Shown in pieces: positions 1 through 8,324 of a stretch of 58,292 nucleotides of DNA (positions are counted from its first letter, which is position 1; every line of letters begins with the position of its first letter). The notes below the pieces were generated by a model. The model saw only the letters and a program-made list of their open reading frames with translations. It did not search any database and was not told where the DNA came from. This stretch comes from Oscillatoria sp. SIO1A7 (lineage in GTDB: Bacteria; Cyanobacteriota; Cyanobacteriia; Cyanobacteriales; Laspinemataceae), in NCBI GenBank assembly GCA_010672965.1, contig JAAHFN010000041.1:1-58292 (forward strand), in the 5' to 3' direction. The position numbers were made by a program, and so were the translations under genes.

Positions 1-102
1 TCCTCCGTTATTGAAGACCCTGGCGGCCACCGCAGCGGAGACATCCGGGTAGCGAGCCAGATAGAAAGATTCGTCGAATAGGTCGTTGGCAGTCAAGACC
101 AT
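1..102 (-). CDS. PhoD-like phosphatase, second copy, 5' end only (runs off the left edge)
   Basis: Only the first 34 codons are in the window. They are identical to the first 34 codons of the complete phosphatase gene that starts at 3140, so this is the start of a tandem paralogue whose body lies left of position 1. The start codon is the ATG complementary to 100-102. The visible part is most of the first FYLxxxPDV repeat. The identity continues into the upstream region to about position 160, except that the other copy carries an extra 8 bp there. What is seen is the duplication; that the rest of the gene is present outside the window is inferred. Confidence 0.75.
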   Translation of the reverse strand, partial: MVLTANDLFDESFYLARYPDVSAAVAARVFNNGG

Positions 103-347
103 CGATAATTCCCCAACTCTTTAAATGGACTCTACCATGAAATTGGGGATGTGGGAAGTGTGGGAACTTTGGGAAGTTGCAGGCAATTTTGTGCTTGGGG
201 CGATCGCTGCCTTACTTCTTCTTTGTCTTCCTCTGCCGTTAGAGCTTCTTGCTCCGGGGTTTCTCGCTCCAGGCGGTGCGATCGCTTTCCGAGGATTGCT
301 ATATTCCTAGTTCTAGCGCGAATCCGAGCAAAAGTAATCCTAAATCT

Positions 348-440
348 TTAGCGAGCTTTGAGAAACCCGGTTTCAAGAACTGCTTCAGGTAAAGCCGTAT
401 TGCCGAGAACGGGATCGACAGTAAATTGGCTGACAACAAC
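348..440 (-). pseudogene. Detached C-terminal tail of the PhoD-like phosphatase
   Basis: On the minus strand this stretch reads VVVSQFTVDPVLGNTALPEA, then V and a short tail ending in TAA at 348-350. The complete phosphatase contains a near-identical internal segment (FVVSQFTIDPLLGNTALPEA, encoded near 796-860). The segment follows directly the palindromic element at 441-532, and the phosphatase frame on the other side of that element ends with a stop codon created at the element's edge. The simplest reading is that this was once the end of the gene at 531-3140 and was cut off by insertion of the element. Confidence 0.6.
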
Positions 441-532
441 AGGACTTACGCTTGCCTGTCCATATCTAGTATTTGTAGGGGCAATCCCCCCGTGGTTGTC
501 TCTACAAATACTAGAGTCTATGCGTAAGTCCT
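441..532. mobile_element. Palindromic MITE-like element, family D (AGGACTTACGC ends), copy 1
   Basis: The element begins AGGACTTACGC and ends GCGTAAGTCCT. The inverted arms extend inward to a shared CTAGTATTTGTAG block, and the centre holds GGGGCAATCCCCCC. It is 92 bp long with no coding capacity. It sits in the 3' end of the phosphatase gene, and its right edge supplies two of the three bases of the TAG stop codon at 531-533. A degenerate relative lies at 25532-25620. Confidence 0.8.
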
Positions 533-3140
533 AAACAAATGGAACTTGAGTACCTACGAGCGGCTCTAAACGCACTACTGTGCCACTGCTATCGGTGCGA
601 TAAACGAAGCGCTGTTGGCCGCCGTCCACCGTAACTTGCCAACCATCTACCAAGGCTTCGGTGCAAGCTTCGCCAGGCTCGGGCAAACCCAAGCAGCCAT
701 CAGGCCAAGTTTGCTGTTGGGCAGAAACAATAGTTTGATTCTCCTCGGCTATGCCAAAATCTTGGCTAATCCGCTGTTGTACGGAATCTTGTACTGCTTC
801 GGGCAAGGCCGTATTGCCGAGAAGAGGATCGATGGTAAATTGGCTGACAACAAATGGAGTTTGAGTAGCGATCGCTTCTGGATTAGCCTCAATTTCATCC
901 TGACTGTACGGCTCCACCCCATAAGTCGTAACCGTAAGCTCTTGCGTCTGCTGGTCGATTTCAAACTCAGTCCAACCAAAAGTATGGGCTCCTATATAAG
1001 TTCCCGATCGCAACTCGGCATTAATCCCCGATCCTTCCAAACCAATTGGGTCGTATCCTAGGGGCACGATTCGGTTGTCGATAACCTGCCGCACAAAGGC
1101 ATCCCGTTCCTCGCGATCGCTTAAAGCATTGTATCGGTCTTTCTCGGACTGGGGCAAAAGCTCGTCGGGAGTAAAAGCAACAGTGGTCGGACCGAACGGC
1201 GCTCCAAACGCTCCTTGTCCGAGGTTCAGTTGATAGGCAACCGGACCAATCATTACGTCAATAATACCTGTCGGTATTTGCGGTTGGCCGAATCCCTCTT
1301 GATAGGTGAGATTATTGACAACATATCCGTGGAAATCGCCGCTGACAAAGACGACATTATTAATACTGTTGTCCTCGATGAAACGCAGCAAATCGGTTCG
1401 CTCCGCTGCATAGCCTTCCCAGCGCTCCCCTGCAACTGGAATGCCAAAATTCTGCATGGGAATCGGTGCCATCACAAATTTCCAGGTAATTCCAGAATTC
1501 TGCGCCGCCAGTAAATCGTCTTTTAGTTCCTGTAGTTGCACCGCTCCGAGCATCTCGCGTTCGGGGTCAAAAGCATCGGTAAGAAACTGGTTAATTTCTT
1601 CCTGGCTCGCGGTTTCCGGCAGAAATGGCAAAGGAGTATCCCGGAAAGAACGCACGTCTAAAATAAATGTAGCCGCATCATTACCGTGGGTATTAGCTCG
1701 ATATAATTTTTGCTCGTTAGCGGTGCGGGGGTCGCCAGTATCGCCATAGAAGTCATCGCTAATTGGATTGTAATCCTGGAAAGCGCGCAGGGCGGCATCA
1801 AATACTGGGGTATCGTTAACAAAGCCGCTGCCCGTGCCAAAAATACCATCGCGCTGGGGCGAGTCTTCCGGCGCGGCACCTCCGGCAAAATCATTGGTAA
1901 CTTCGTGGTCGTCCCAAGTAGCGTAGATGGGAGTAGAAGCCCGCAGATCGGCTAAAGTATTGAGGCCAAAACGTTGGGAATAGACTTCGTTATGCTTGAT
2001 GCGAAAATCTTCAATAGTATTTGGCTGTCTGATTCCGGGCAAGTCCGGCGACAAGTCATCCACATAGGCCGTATCTCCTAGGGCGACGAAGAAATCTAGG
2101 TTGCGATCGTCGGCATTGGCAACTGCCGGATAGGGAGTTAGATGACCTTGCCAGTCTCCCGATACCCCAAAGCGCAAACCGCTGTTATTTCCCAAAGCGG
2201 CTGGAGTGCGGAACTGACCCGCTGCTGAAGTTCCGGCGGCATCGACAACCCGATAGAAATATTGGCTGCCCGGGTTTAAATCTGTTAGCTGGACTTTGAC
2301 CGGAACTGCCGGATTGGCAGCTATTTCCGTCAAAGTGCCGATAACATTATTAAAGTTTGGGTCAGTGGCATATTCAAAAGAAACCGAACCCGGAACGACA
2401 GTGCGCGTCCACAATACCGCCGAGTTTTGAGTTACGTCCCCAGAAGCTACGCCATTGGGCAAGGTCTCACCTCCGGGCTCGATAAATGGGGTAAACTCTC
2501 GCCCTTCGGCGGCTCCAAATAATAAATAATGTTCTATGCCAGTTAGGGGGCCTGTTTCTACCACAGCTTCTACGTCCGGGTTCGCTGCCAGATAAAAGCG
2601 ATCGCTAAAGAAAGCGCTAGGGCTGCGACCCTCCCGCCGTCCGAAAAGAGCAAAATGCTCGATGCCGGTTATTTCGTCTCGCTCCACCGCTGCGTTAACG
2701 TCGGGATTATTAGCGAGATAAAAGTTGCGATCGAATAAGGGGCTGGGATTGCGGCCTTCCCTGTCGCCGAAAAGGGAGAAATGCTCGATGCCGGTTATTT
2801 CGTCTGTTTGTACCGCCGCAGCTACGTCGGGATTGTTGACCAAATAAAAGTTGCGATCGAACAAAGCGCTAGGATTGCGACCCTCCCTTTCGCCGAAAAA
2901 TATAAAGTGATCCAAGGCGGCGATCGCACCGCTACCTACTGCGGCGGCAACATCCGGGTTGCTCCGAACATAAAAGCCACTATCGAACAGGGCGCTAGGG
3001 TCTCGCCCTTCCGATTTGCCAAATAAATTAAAATGCTCTCCTCCGTTATTGAAGACCCTGGCGGCCACCGCAGCGGAGACATCCGGGTAGCGAGCCAGAT
3101 AGAAAGATTCGTCGAATAGGTCGTTGGCAGTCAAGACCAT
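531..3140 (-). CDS. PhoD-family alkaline phosphatase with five N-terminal FYL-NPDV repeats
   Basis: Predicted metal-dependent phosphatase releasing phosphate from organic esters or diesters, probably outside the cell. Residues 5-218 hold five ~43-residue repeats built on D-x-x-F-Y-L-x-x-N-P-D-V and H-F-x-x-F-G-x-x-E-G-R. Residues 228-315 match the PhoD N-terminal Ig-like domain (GVASGDVTQNSAVLWTRT begins at 230). From about 320 comes the metallophosphatase core with SGDW (D329), LGDTAYVDD (D356), ATWDDHEVTND (about 407-417) and SGDFHG (600-605). No classical signal peptide follows the start, so export may use a C-terminal or other signal. The C-terminus is truncated by the element at 441-532; a detached tail lies at 348-440. 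The 5' end is duplicated at 1-160. The family call is firm; the role of the repeats is unknown. Confidence 0.9.
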   Translation of the reverse strand: MVLTANDLFDESFYLARYPDVSAAVAARVFNNGGEHFNLFGKSEGRDPSALFDSGFYVRSNPDVAAAVGSGAIAALDHFIFFGEREGRNPSALFDRNFYLVNNPDVAAAVQTDEITGIEHFSLFGDREGRNPSPLFDRNFYLANNPDVNAAVERDEITGIEHFALFGRREGRSPSAFFSDRFYLAANPDVEAVVETGPLTGIEHYLLFGAAEGREFTPFIEPGGETLPNGVASGDVTQNSAVLWTRTVVPGSVSFEYATDPNFNNVIGTLTEIAANPAVPVKVQLTDLNPGSQYFYRVVDAAGTSAAGQFRTPAALGNNSGLRFGVSGDWQGHLTPYPAVANADDRNLDFFVALGDTAYVDDLSPDLPGIRQPNTIEDFRIKHNEVYSQRFGLNTLADLRASTPIYATWDDHEVTNDFAGGAAPEDSPQRDGIFGTGSGFVNDTPVFDAALRAFQDYNPISDDFYGDTGDPRTANEQKLYRANTHGNDAATFILDVRSFRDTPLPFLPETASQEEINQFLTDAFDPEREMLGAVQLQELKDDLLAAQNSGITWKFVMAPIPMQNFGIPVAGERWEGYAAERTDLLRFIEDNSINNVVFVSGDFHGYVVNNLTYQEGFGQPQIPTGIIDVMIGPVAYQLNLGQGAFGAPFGPTTVAFTPDELLPQSEKDRYNALSDREERDAFVRQVIDNRIVPLGYDPIGLEGSGINAELRSGTYIGAHTFGWTEFEIDQQTQELTVTTYGVEPYSQDEIEANPEAIATQTPFVVSQFTIDPLLGNTALPEAVQDSVQQRISQDFGIAEENQTIVSAQQQTWPDGCLGLPEPGEACTEALVDGWQVTVDGGQQRFVYRTDSSGTVVRLEPLVGTQVPFV

Positions 3141-3243
3141 CGATAATTCCCCAACTCTTTAAATGTTTAAATGGACTCTACCATGAAATTGGGGGTGTGG
3201 GATGTGGGGTTTGGGGTTTGGGGTGTGGGAACTTTGGGAATTT

Positions 3244-3478
3244 ATATCAGATCCCTTTAATCGCCCTAAAAAAAGTCAAGTCCTGCGTAGGACGGGCGGA
3301 GCGCCTGTCCCTTATAGCGGTAGGGACAGGCGCTCCGCCCGTCCTACGGAATCTTCGAGACCAATTCTGTATGAAGCTGCACGCAATAACGACCTTTATC
3401 CGTTCGGGCGGATTCGTTGCATCTTCATACAGAATTGGTACGAGATCCTTTGTATAAGTAATTAACCGGATTTGATAT
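3244..3478. mobile_element. Composite MITE, family A (ATATCAAATCCGGTTAA ends) with nested hairpins
   Basis: The outer ends are ATATCAGATCCCTTTAA and ATTAACCGGATTTGATAT, a degenerate inverted pair shared with at least eight other sites in the window. Inside lies a perfect 26-bp stem starting CGTAGGACGGGCGGAGCGCC (about 3295-3356). Next to it is a second inverted repeat, family G, from ACCAATTCTGTATGAAG at 3360 to CTTCATACAGAATTGGT ending at 3439. This fills the spacer downstream of the small gene at 3564-3908. No coding sequence is seen. Confidence 0.75.
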
Positions 3479-3491
3479 TAGGCGAAACTCC

Positions 3492-3533
3492 TAAAAAAAG
3501 AATGGAGAAGCGAGCTACCACTTCTCCATTCTT
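3492..3533 (-). terminator. Rho-independent terminator for the 3564-3908 gene
   Basis: On the minus strand a perfect 13-bp stem (AAGAATGGAGAAG with its complement at 3498-3510 and 3521-3533) and a 10-nt loop are followed by a run of seven T. It lies 31 bp after the stop codon of the small minus-strand gene. Confidence 0.85.
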
Positions 3534-3563
3534 GTCGATTCTTGGGTTATTAACTGCATACTT

Positions 3564-3908
3564 TCAGCCGATCCGGAAACCACCAATAACTAATTGATAC
3601 CGACCGGCAGGGCGTTTTGGTCGCTCCGGGGCTGGAGCTTTTTCCGAGCTATCCTCGCCCCGATCTGCTGGCACCAGCACAGAATCTGTAGAGCGCACCA
3701 CCATCTCGCCGCGACCCAATGCCTCCTTGAGCAGGCGTCCGGTCTTCCAGGCACAAAATTTAGCAGGATTCCAGCGCGGGTTGGATGGATAGCCAGCAAA
3801 CCCACACCGCAGGGCTGCATGATTAGCACTGGGTACGAGGGTCTCGACCTTTACTTCCTCTGTTAGTTCAACCACTGTAAAGCCATGCCGCTCTATTGTC
3901 TTTGACAT
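3564..3908 (-). CDS. Conserved hypothetical protein (114 aa)
   Basis: A 114-residue soluble protein without membrane segment or signal peptide. The central part (PSNPRWNPAKFCAWKTGRLL, then KEALGRGEMVVRSTDSVLVP) reads like a conserved globular core and resembles small conserved cyanobacterial proteins, but I cannot name a domain. The last 40 residues are rich in Pro, Arg and Lys. The gene stands alone and ends just before a strong terminator, which supports it being a real transcription unit. Function unknown. Confidence 0.65.
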   Translation of the reverse strand: MSKTIERHGFTVVELTEEVKVETLVPSANHAALRCGFAGYPSNPRWNPAKFCAWKTGRLLKEALGRGEMVVRSTDSVLVPADRGEDSSEKAPAPERPKRPAGRYQLVIGGFRIG

Positions 3909-4067
3909 TGACCTGACCCCCTTTTAGTATCCAGTAGAAAGCGTACTTGATTTTATTATGCTACACAATACTACATTTTGGGTTCGATGTCAGGATACGA
4001 TTGCATAAGCTAACTTTTTTATATGAGAGGTCCAACTGTAAGTTGTGAGTTTTGAGTTTTGAGTTCT

Positions 4068-4219
4068 TATAGCATTTCTCGTGCTTGATGTGAGGTTGCC
4101 ACCGGCGTTGCATCCCAGGACGGAGGTTGTCGTTCTACGGCCGAGACTGTCTTGGGGATGCTGTCGCCCCTACATTTCCCATCCCGATCGTTTATTACAC
4201 TTATTTGAGAACCGCTATA
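4068..4219. mobile_element. MITE-like element, family C, copy 1
   Basis: It begins TATAGCATTTCTCGTGCTTG and ends with TTATTTGAGAACCGCTATA; the two ends are imperfect inverted repeats. The interior has GCATCCC and the inverted GGGGATGCTGTCGCCCCTAC. Related copies are at 4689-4829 and 41445-41596, and a shorter degenerate one is at 13733-13829. It is non-coding. Confidence 0.7.
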
Positions 4220-4233
4220 GCTTGAGAGTTGGT

Positions 4234-4279
4234 TGGGGAACTGGGGACATGGGGACGTGGAGACATGGGGACATGGGGT
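4234..4279. repeat. GGGGACAT-type octamer tandem array
   Basis: Tandem, slightly degenerate 8-bp units (GGGGACAT, GGAGACAT, GGGGACGT). The same repeat type recurs at 4471-4575, on the far side of an 190-bp spacer. Such short tandemly repeated repetitive (STRR) sequences are known from filamentous cyanobacteria. Confidence 0.75.
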
Positions 4280-4470
4280 ATCGAGAGAGCGTAGGGGCGA
4301 TAGCATTCCCGAGACAGATTTTTTTATTAAAGAAAATTATTGTACTGGAATGCTTCGCCCCAAAAACGTATGCCGCCTACCGATTGCCCTCCGGGCACGC
4401 TTCGCGCACCGAGCGTGAGAGCGTTGCTCACGCTTCAAAAAAGAGGATTATAAAAAACATACCATTGAAA

Positions 4471-4577
4471 GCATGGGGAAGTGGGGAAATGGGGAAATGG
4501 GGACATGGGGATATGGAGACATGGGGACATGGGGATATGGAGACATGGGGACATGGGGAAGTGGGGACATGGGGACT
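4471..4577. repeat. GGGGACAT/GGGGATAT octamer tandem array
   Basis: About a dozen tandem units of 7-8 bp (GGGGAAAT, GGGGACAT, GGGGATAT, GGAGACAT). It lies between two family C elements. Open frames across it encode only low-complexity Gly/Trp/His strings and are not genes. Confidence 0.75.
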
Positions 4578-4688
4578 TCGGAGATAATGCGAAATCTATA
4601 GAAATCTGTGAGATGGGGTATTGCTCTGTTCGAGCGTTCGAAACTAAAAGGATCTGGCTATGAATTAAAAAGTAAAAAGTTTCAAAAT

Positions 4689-4829
4689 TATAGCATTTAT
4701 CGTGCTTGATGTGAGTTCTCTGGGGCGAAGCATCCCAGTATGAGGGTTACCGTTCAGAGCGCCGAGATTATCCAAGGGATGCTGTCGCCCCTACCTTTCG
4801 TTCGTCTCACTTATTTGAAAAGCGCTATA
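4689..4829. mobile_element. MITE-like element, family C, copy 2
   Basis: TATAGCATTTATCGTGCTTG at the left and TTATTTGAAAAGCGCTATA at the right match copy 1 end for end, with GGGATGCTGTCGCCCCTACC inside. The right end lies 57 bp before the helicase start codon, so the helicase promoter region overlaps or adjoins it. Confidence 0.7.
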
Positions 4830-4886
4830 AACTAAAACCACTCGGGCTAAATGAAAAATTCACCCGTAAATTTTCAACTTTAATCA

Positions 4887-7010
4887 ATGACTAATTTTTC
4901 TGTTTATACGAGCTTAGAACATAAATACAAGCTGCGCGACTATCAGCAAGACTCTATCTTGCAGATTTTCGAGGCTTGGAGCCAAGGAATTCGGCGCGTG
5001 ATGCTGCAGTTGCCCACGGGGGGCGGCAAAACCGTACTATTTGCGGAGATAGCGCGGGAGTTCCTGGCGAGAACCAATCAGAAAGTTTTGGTCAACGCTC
5101 ACCGAGTGGAGCTGATTGCCCAAGCTGCAGAAAAATTGGAAGCAATTAGCGGCTTGCCTTGCGGATTTATTAAAAGTGGTTTGCCACTAGATGGCGATCG
5201 CTATATCCAAATAGCCAGCGTACAAAGCTTAGCCCGTCGAGATTTTCCAGAAGGAATAGGATTGGTAATCGTTGACGAAGCTCACCACTGCGCCGCCAAA
5301 ACCTACACCGATATTATGGAAGCCTATCCCAATGCTTATATATTAGGAGTAACTGCCACCCCTGCCCGCACTGACGGTCAAGGCTTTAAATTATTGTTCG
5401 ATCGCCTCATCCTCGGACCTTCAGTAAAATCCCTCATCGACGGTGGCTACTTAAGCCAATACAAAATGTTTGCCGCCGAAAAGCTCGTTGAAACTCGGGA
5501 AGTGGCGATCGTTGGAGATGACTTTAACTTACAAGATTTGGCGAAAGCAATAGACACTTCCATTGTTATGGGAGATATTATTAAAACTTGGCACCAGCAC
5601 GCTCAAGGCAAGCGCACTGTCGTATTTGCCGTAGATATTCAACATTCCCTGCATACGGCCAGAGCCTTTCAAGCCGAGAACATTCCCGCCCAACACTTGG
5701 ACGGCGAAACTCCGGCCGAGGAACGGCAAGCAATTTTAGATAGGTTTCGGCAGGGGGAGATTTTGGTATTGTGTAACTGCGGCATAGTCAGCGAAGGGCT
5801 CGACGTACCAGCTATTGAAGCGATTCAATGCGTCCGACCGACGAAATCTCTGGTTTTCTGGCTGCAAATGATTGGGCGAGCCCTCCGTCCCAGCGAGACC
5901 AAGGACTATGCTATTATCATAGACCATACCCAAAATTGGCTGGAACACGGACTGCCCGATGACGATCGCTCTTGGAGTCTCGAACCGATTAGCCTCAGTT
6001 CTCTCCGCTTCAGTCAGCAATGCCCGAACTGCAGCCATATTTTCAGGCCGCTCCCCCACGAACTCAAGCAGGATCTATGTACCTGTCCCAACTGCTTGAC
6101 GGAGTTGGCATTGGTTTTCGGAGCAGGGAACCAAGTTGCTAATACCCAAAAAATCGCGATGGACAAACAAACTGAAATTATAGAAGTCTTCTCCTCATAT
6201 CCTCGGGAAATTTATAATTATTTCAAAGGCTTGACAGAAGTATTGCATCAAGCTTCTGGGAGCGATTCAGAAGAATTTGATTTTGTGACCCTATCTCGGG
6301 TGATTGCTGCCTTCAACTCTTACTGTGACTTGCGCGGCGGTCTGGGAGACGATGAAAAAAATCAAATTGGTAAAGTGATTTTGAGATTGATGGGTAAAGA
6401 GGTCTTTAATAATTATAACGAATGGGCAAATTGGGTAAAAAAGAATTTCAACAAATTTGTTACCAAGCAAAACCGCCTGGGTCTGAAGCCAATTTCCGAT
6501 CTGGCCGAGGATAAAGTAGAAGCCTTGCACCGCATTCTCAGCCAATCTGAAGATCTAGCCGCTCCCGAGTTGCTAGCGCTATTAGTTGAAGAGCAATCCT
6601 GTTTGACTTTGCCTCAAGCCCTGAAAACAGGAGACTTGGCAGCAACTAGCGCTCGCAATGGCCTTGGGAAAAAATCGACAGATAGCAAGTCAGGGAAACC
6701 ATCTGGGCAAGGGGCGACTAAGAAGAAAAGACGGAAGGTGTCGCTACCGCCGGATGACACTTTATGCCGTTTTAGCTATCGGGGAAGAGAAAAAGACGCG
6801 CCTGAGATTAATGCTGAGGGAGAAATAGTCAATGGTAAACTGGTAGTGGAGGGGAAACCAGATTCGTTTGCTTCTTTTTATACTGCGGCAGCAGATTTGG
6901 TTGGTCGCAGGGTCAAAGGATTGCAATACTGGGAAGTTAAATTGCCCGATAGCGAGACCTGGATAACTGCAGATACTTGGCGCAACGATAGCGAAAACGC
7001 TACATCATAA
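4887..7010 (+). CDS. Superfamily 2 DEAH-box DNA/RNA helicase (ResIII/SSL2-like) with Zn ribbon
   Basis: ATP-driven nucleic-acid helicase or translocase acting in the cytoplasm. Walker A is PTGGGKT (43-49), Walker B is DEAH (130-133), motif III is TATP (156-159), and motif VI is QMIGRALR (327-334). A four-cysteine zinc ribbon follows at CPNC (379-382) and CPNC (400-403). The C-terminal 300 residues include a Lys/Arg-rich linker (around 600-620) and a small basic domain of unknown kind. The architecture resembles stand-alone cyanobacterial DEAD/DEAH helicases of the UvrB/ResIII type. No restriction, defence or CRISPR partner is adjacent, so I do not assign a defence role. Helicase call is firm; substrate unknown. 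Confidence 0.9.
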   Translation: MTNFSVYTSLEHKYKLRDYQQDSILQIFEAWSQGIRRVMLQLPTGGGKTVLFAEIAREFLARTNQKVLVNAHRVELIAQAAEKLEAISGLPCGFIKSGLPLDGDRYIQIASVQSLARRDFPEGIGLVIVDEAHHCAAKTYTDIMEAYPNAYILGVTATPARTDGQGFKLLFDRLILGPSVKSLIDGGYLSQYKMFAAEKLVETREVAIVGDDFNLQDLAKAIDTSIVMGDIIKTWHQHAQGKRTVVFAVDIQHSLHTARAFQAENIPAQHLDGETPAEERQAILDRFRQGEILVLCNCGIVSEGLDVPAIEAIQCVRPTKSLVFWLQMIGRALRPSETKDYAIIIDHTQNWLEHGLPDDDRSWSLEPISLSSLRFSQQCPNCSHIFRPLPHELKQDLCTCPNCLTELALVFGAGNQVANTQKIAMDKQTEIIEVFSSYPREIYNYFKGLTEVLHQASGSDSEEFDFVTLSRVIAAFNSYCDLRGGLGDDEKNQIGKVILRLMGKEVFNNYNEWANWVKKNFNKFVTKQNRLGLKPISDLAEDKVEALHRILSQSEDLAAPELLALLVEEQSCLTLPQALKTGDLAATSARNGLGKKSTDSKSGKPSGQGATKKKRRKVSLPPDDTLCRFSYRGREKDAPEINAEGEIVNGKLVVEGKPDSFASFYTAAADLVGRRVKGLQYWEVKLPDSETWITADTWRNDSENATS

Positions 7011-7114
7011 TACAGCAGTAAGCAGTAAGCAGTAAGCAGCTCGATCGCAGCATTGCCGGGACGTAGCTTTGGCAAACAATAATATTGCCTTAACCAAATA
7101 TGCATAGTGCTATA
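7011..7114. mobile_element. MITE-like element, family B, degenerate inverted copy
   Basis: It starts with repeated CAGTAAG units (TACAGCAGTAAGCAGTAAGC) and ends GCATAGTGCTATA, the two ends typical of family B. It fills the gap between the convergent helicase and toxin genes. Confidence 0.5.
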
Positions 7115-7196
7115 CCGCTACATCATAATACGAGTGGCATACGAGCGACATACGAGCGATAATCTTGGCAATTTTACTGTAAGAAAATTAATAAAA

Positions 7197-7619
7197 TTAG
7201 GCGATCGTCCAGTCTTCCAACAGCAAGCCGGGAATTCTTCCAAAATCTCTCCGGTTGCGAGTGACAACAACAGCATTTCTGGAAAGGGCGATAGCCCCAA
7301 TTCGCAAGTCTTGACTGCCGATGCGTATTTTTTGACGCCGTAAAGAGGCATAACAATTATAAGCTGCCTCGTCGAAATCAATTATTGGGAACTTTTTTAG
7401 CACTGCCACAGTAGCCTGTAGCTTGGCATAAGCCGATATCACTCGCTCTGATGAGCCGGCTCGCTTGATGGCACTGAGTCGCCCCCGCATTTGTTCTTCT
7501 ACCGTAATAATTGTGATGGCAATATCTTCGCGAACTGCCTCATTAAACCGTTTGACTACCAAGGGTTCATTGCGTTGCAGAAGCGATACATGGTCGGTAT
7601 CTAAGATTAATTGAGTCAC
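7197..7619 (-). CDS. PIN-domain (VapC-like) toxin ribonuclease
   Basis: Predicted Mg-dependent endoribonuclease toxin of a type II toxin-antitoxin pair. The acidic PIN residues are visible: D7/D9 in LILDTDHVSLL, E41/E42 in the TVEEQMRGR segment, D104 in GSQDLRIGAIA, and D125 in VTRNRRDFGRI. The length of 140 aa is normal for VapC. Its start codon overlaps the stop of the upstream antitoxin gene by 4 bp (ATGA), so the two are translationally coupled with the antitoxin first, as is usual. All catalytic positions are intact, so the toxin is probably active. The target RNA cannot be told from sequence. Confidence 0.88.
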   Translation of the reverse strand: MTQLILDTDHVSLLQRNEPLVVKRFNEAVREDIAITIITVEEQMRGRLSAIKRAGSSERVISAYAKLQATVAVLKKFPIIDFDEAAYNCYASLRRQKIRIGSQDLRIGAIALSRNAVVVTRNRRDFGRIPGLLLEDWTIA

Positions 7620-8176
7620 TTGCCTTCAGCCTCCGCATCCAGTTGACGATCGTATTCTTCTAATTCGGCATCGAGTTCGCGGCGATACTCCTCTATATAG
7701 GCCAGCATATCATCGAATAGCGGATCGTCCTTAAATATACCGGCCATCTCTAGCCAGGGGTTGCCGGGATTTTTTTGCCGCAGCCTTTCTAGCTCTTCAT
7801 CGCTCATCGGTTTCTTGAATTGTTCTGGATCTTGCAAATAGGCTTTTTTGGTTTCCACCACTTCTTCGATAAACTCCACCTGGTCGGGGGGAATATCCGC
7901 CAAGGTAAGCTTAGCCTCAATCTCTTCTTCTGGAAACCACTGGTACAATTGACCTACCGATTTGGTTACGAAAGACCAAGTGATGTTTTCCAACCCTTCA
8001 AACGAAAGAATCACCTTTTTGCCCGATTTAAAAGCTGGTGCCATCAGGTCGTAAATCTTCTGGCCTTCATGCTCCCACAGGCCCCGAGATTTCCCGATCG
8101 CTTCCTGTATGACGATCGCGATACTGTTGTTATCGCTACTTTTCGCAGGAGAAGACGTTAATACATTTACATTCAT
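7616..8176 (-). CDS. Antitoxin with N-terminal STAS-like (DUF4325-type) domain
   Basis: A 186-residue protein coupled to the PIN toxin, so most likely its antitoxin. Residues ~20-100 have the look of the STAS-like DUF4325 fold: IYDLMAPAFKSGKKVILSFE, then the WSFVTKSVGQLY helix. A linker (EEVVETKKAYLQDPEQFKKP) leads to a C-terminal segment NPWLEMAGIFKDDPLFDDML followed by an acidic helix with two ELDAE/QLDAE motifs. That tail is typical of short cyanobacterial antitoxins paired with PIN toxins. The usual antitoxin has a small DNA-binding or short N-terminal part instead of a STAS-like domain. A close paralogue without toxin is at 8325-8840. The fold assignment of the N-terminal half is from motif resemblance only. 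Confidence 0.75.
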   Translation of the reverse strand: MNVNVLTSSPAKSSDNNSIAIVIQEAIGKSRGLWEHEGQKIYDLMAPAFKSGKKVILSFEGLENITWSFVTKSVGQLYQWFPEEEIEAKLTLADIPPDQVEFIEEVVETKKAYLQDPEQFKKPMSDEELERLRQKNPGNPWLEMAGIFKDDPLFDDMLAYIEEYRRELDAELEEYDRQLDAEAEGK

Positions 8177-8324
8177 AGTGTTTTTTTCGCTCTCTAGTTA
8201 TCTTGTCGTAATATTGTAGCGCATAGCTGGGCAAAATTTTACTCTCGTTTCTGGCGTTCGGGAGCGAGCGCCCAATATTTCGTTGTGGCGAGCGCCCTAA
8301 TTTTTGCCTATTTATTTTAGCCTT

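Noticed and set aside
125..351. Two short plus-strand frames at the left edge
   Set aside because: They cross the upstream region of the duplicated phosphatase and a low-complexity GTGGGAA stretch; no family resemblance and no ribosome-binding site.
4887..8176. Helicase plus PIN toxin as a defence system
   Set aside because: The genes are convergent, separated by a mobile repeat, and no nuclease, methylase or other defence partner is present; each fits a simpler reading.
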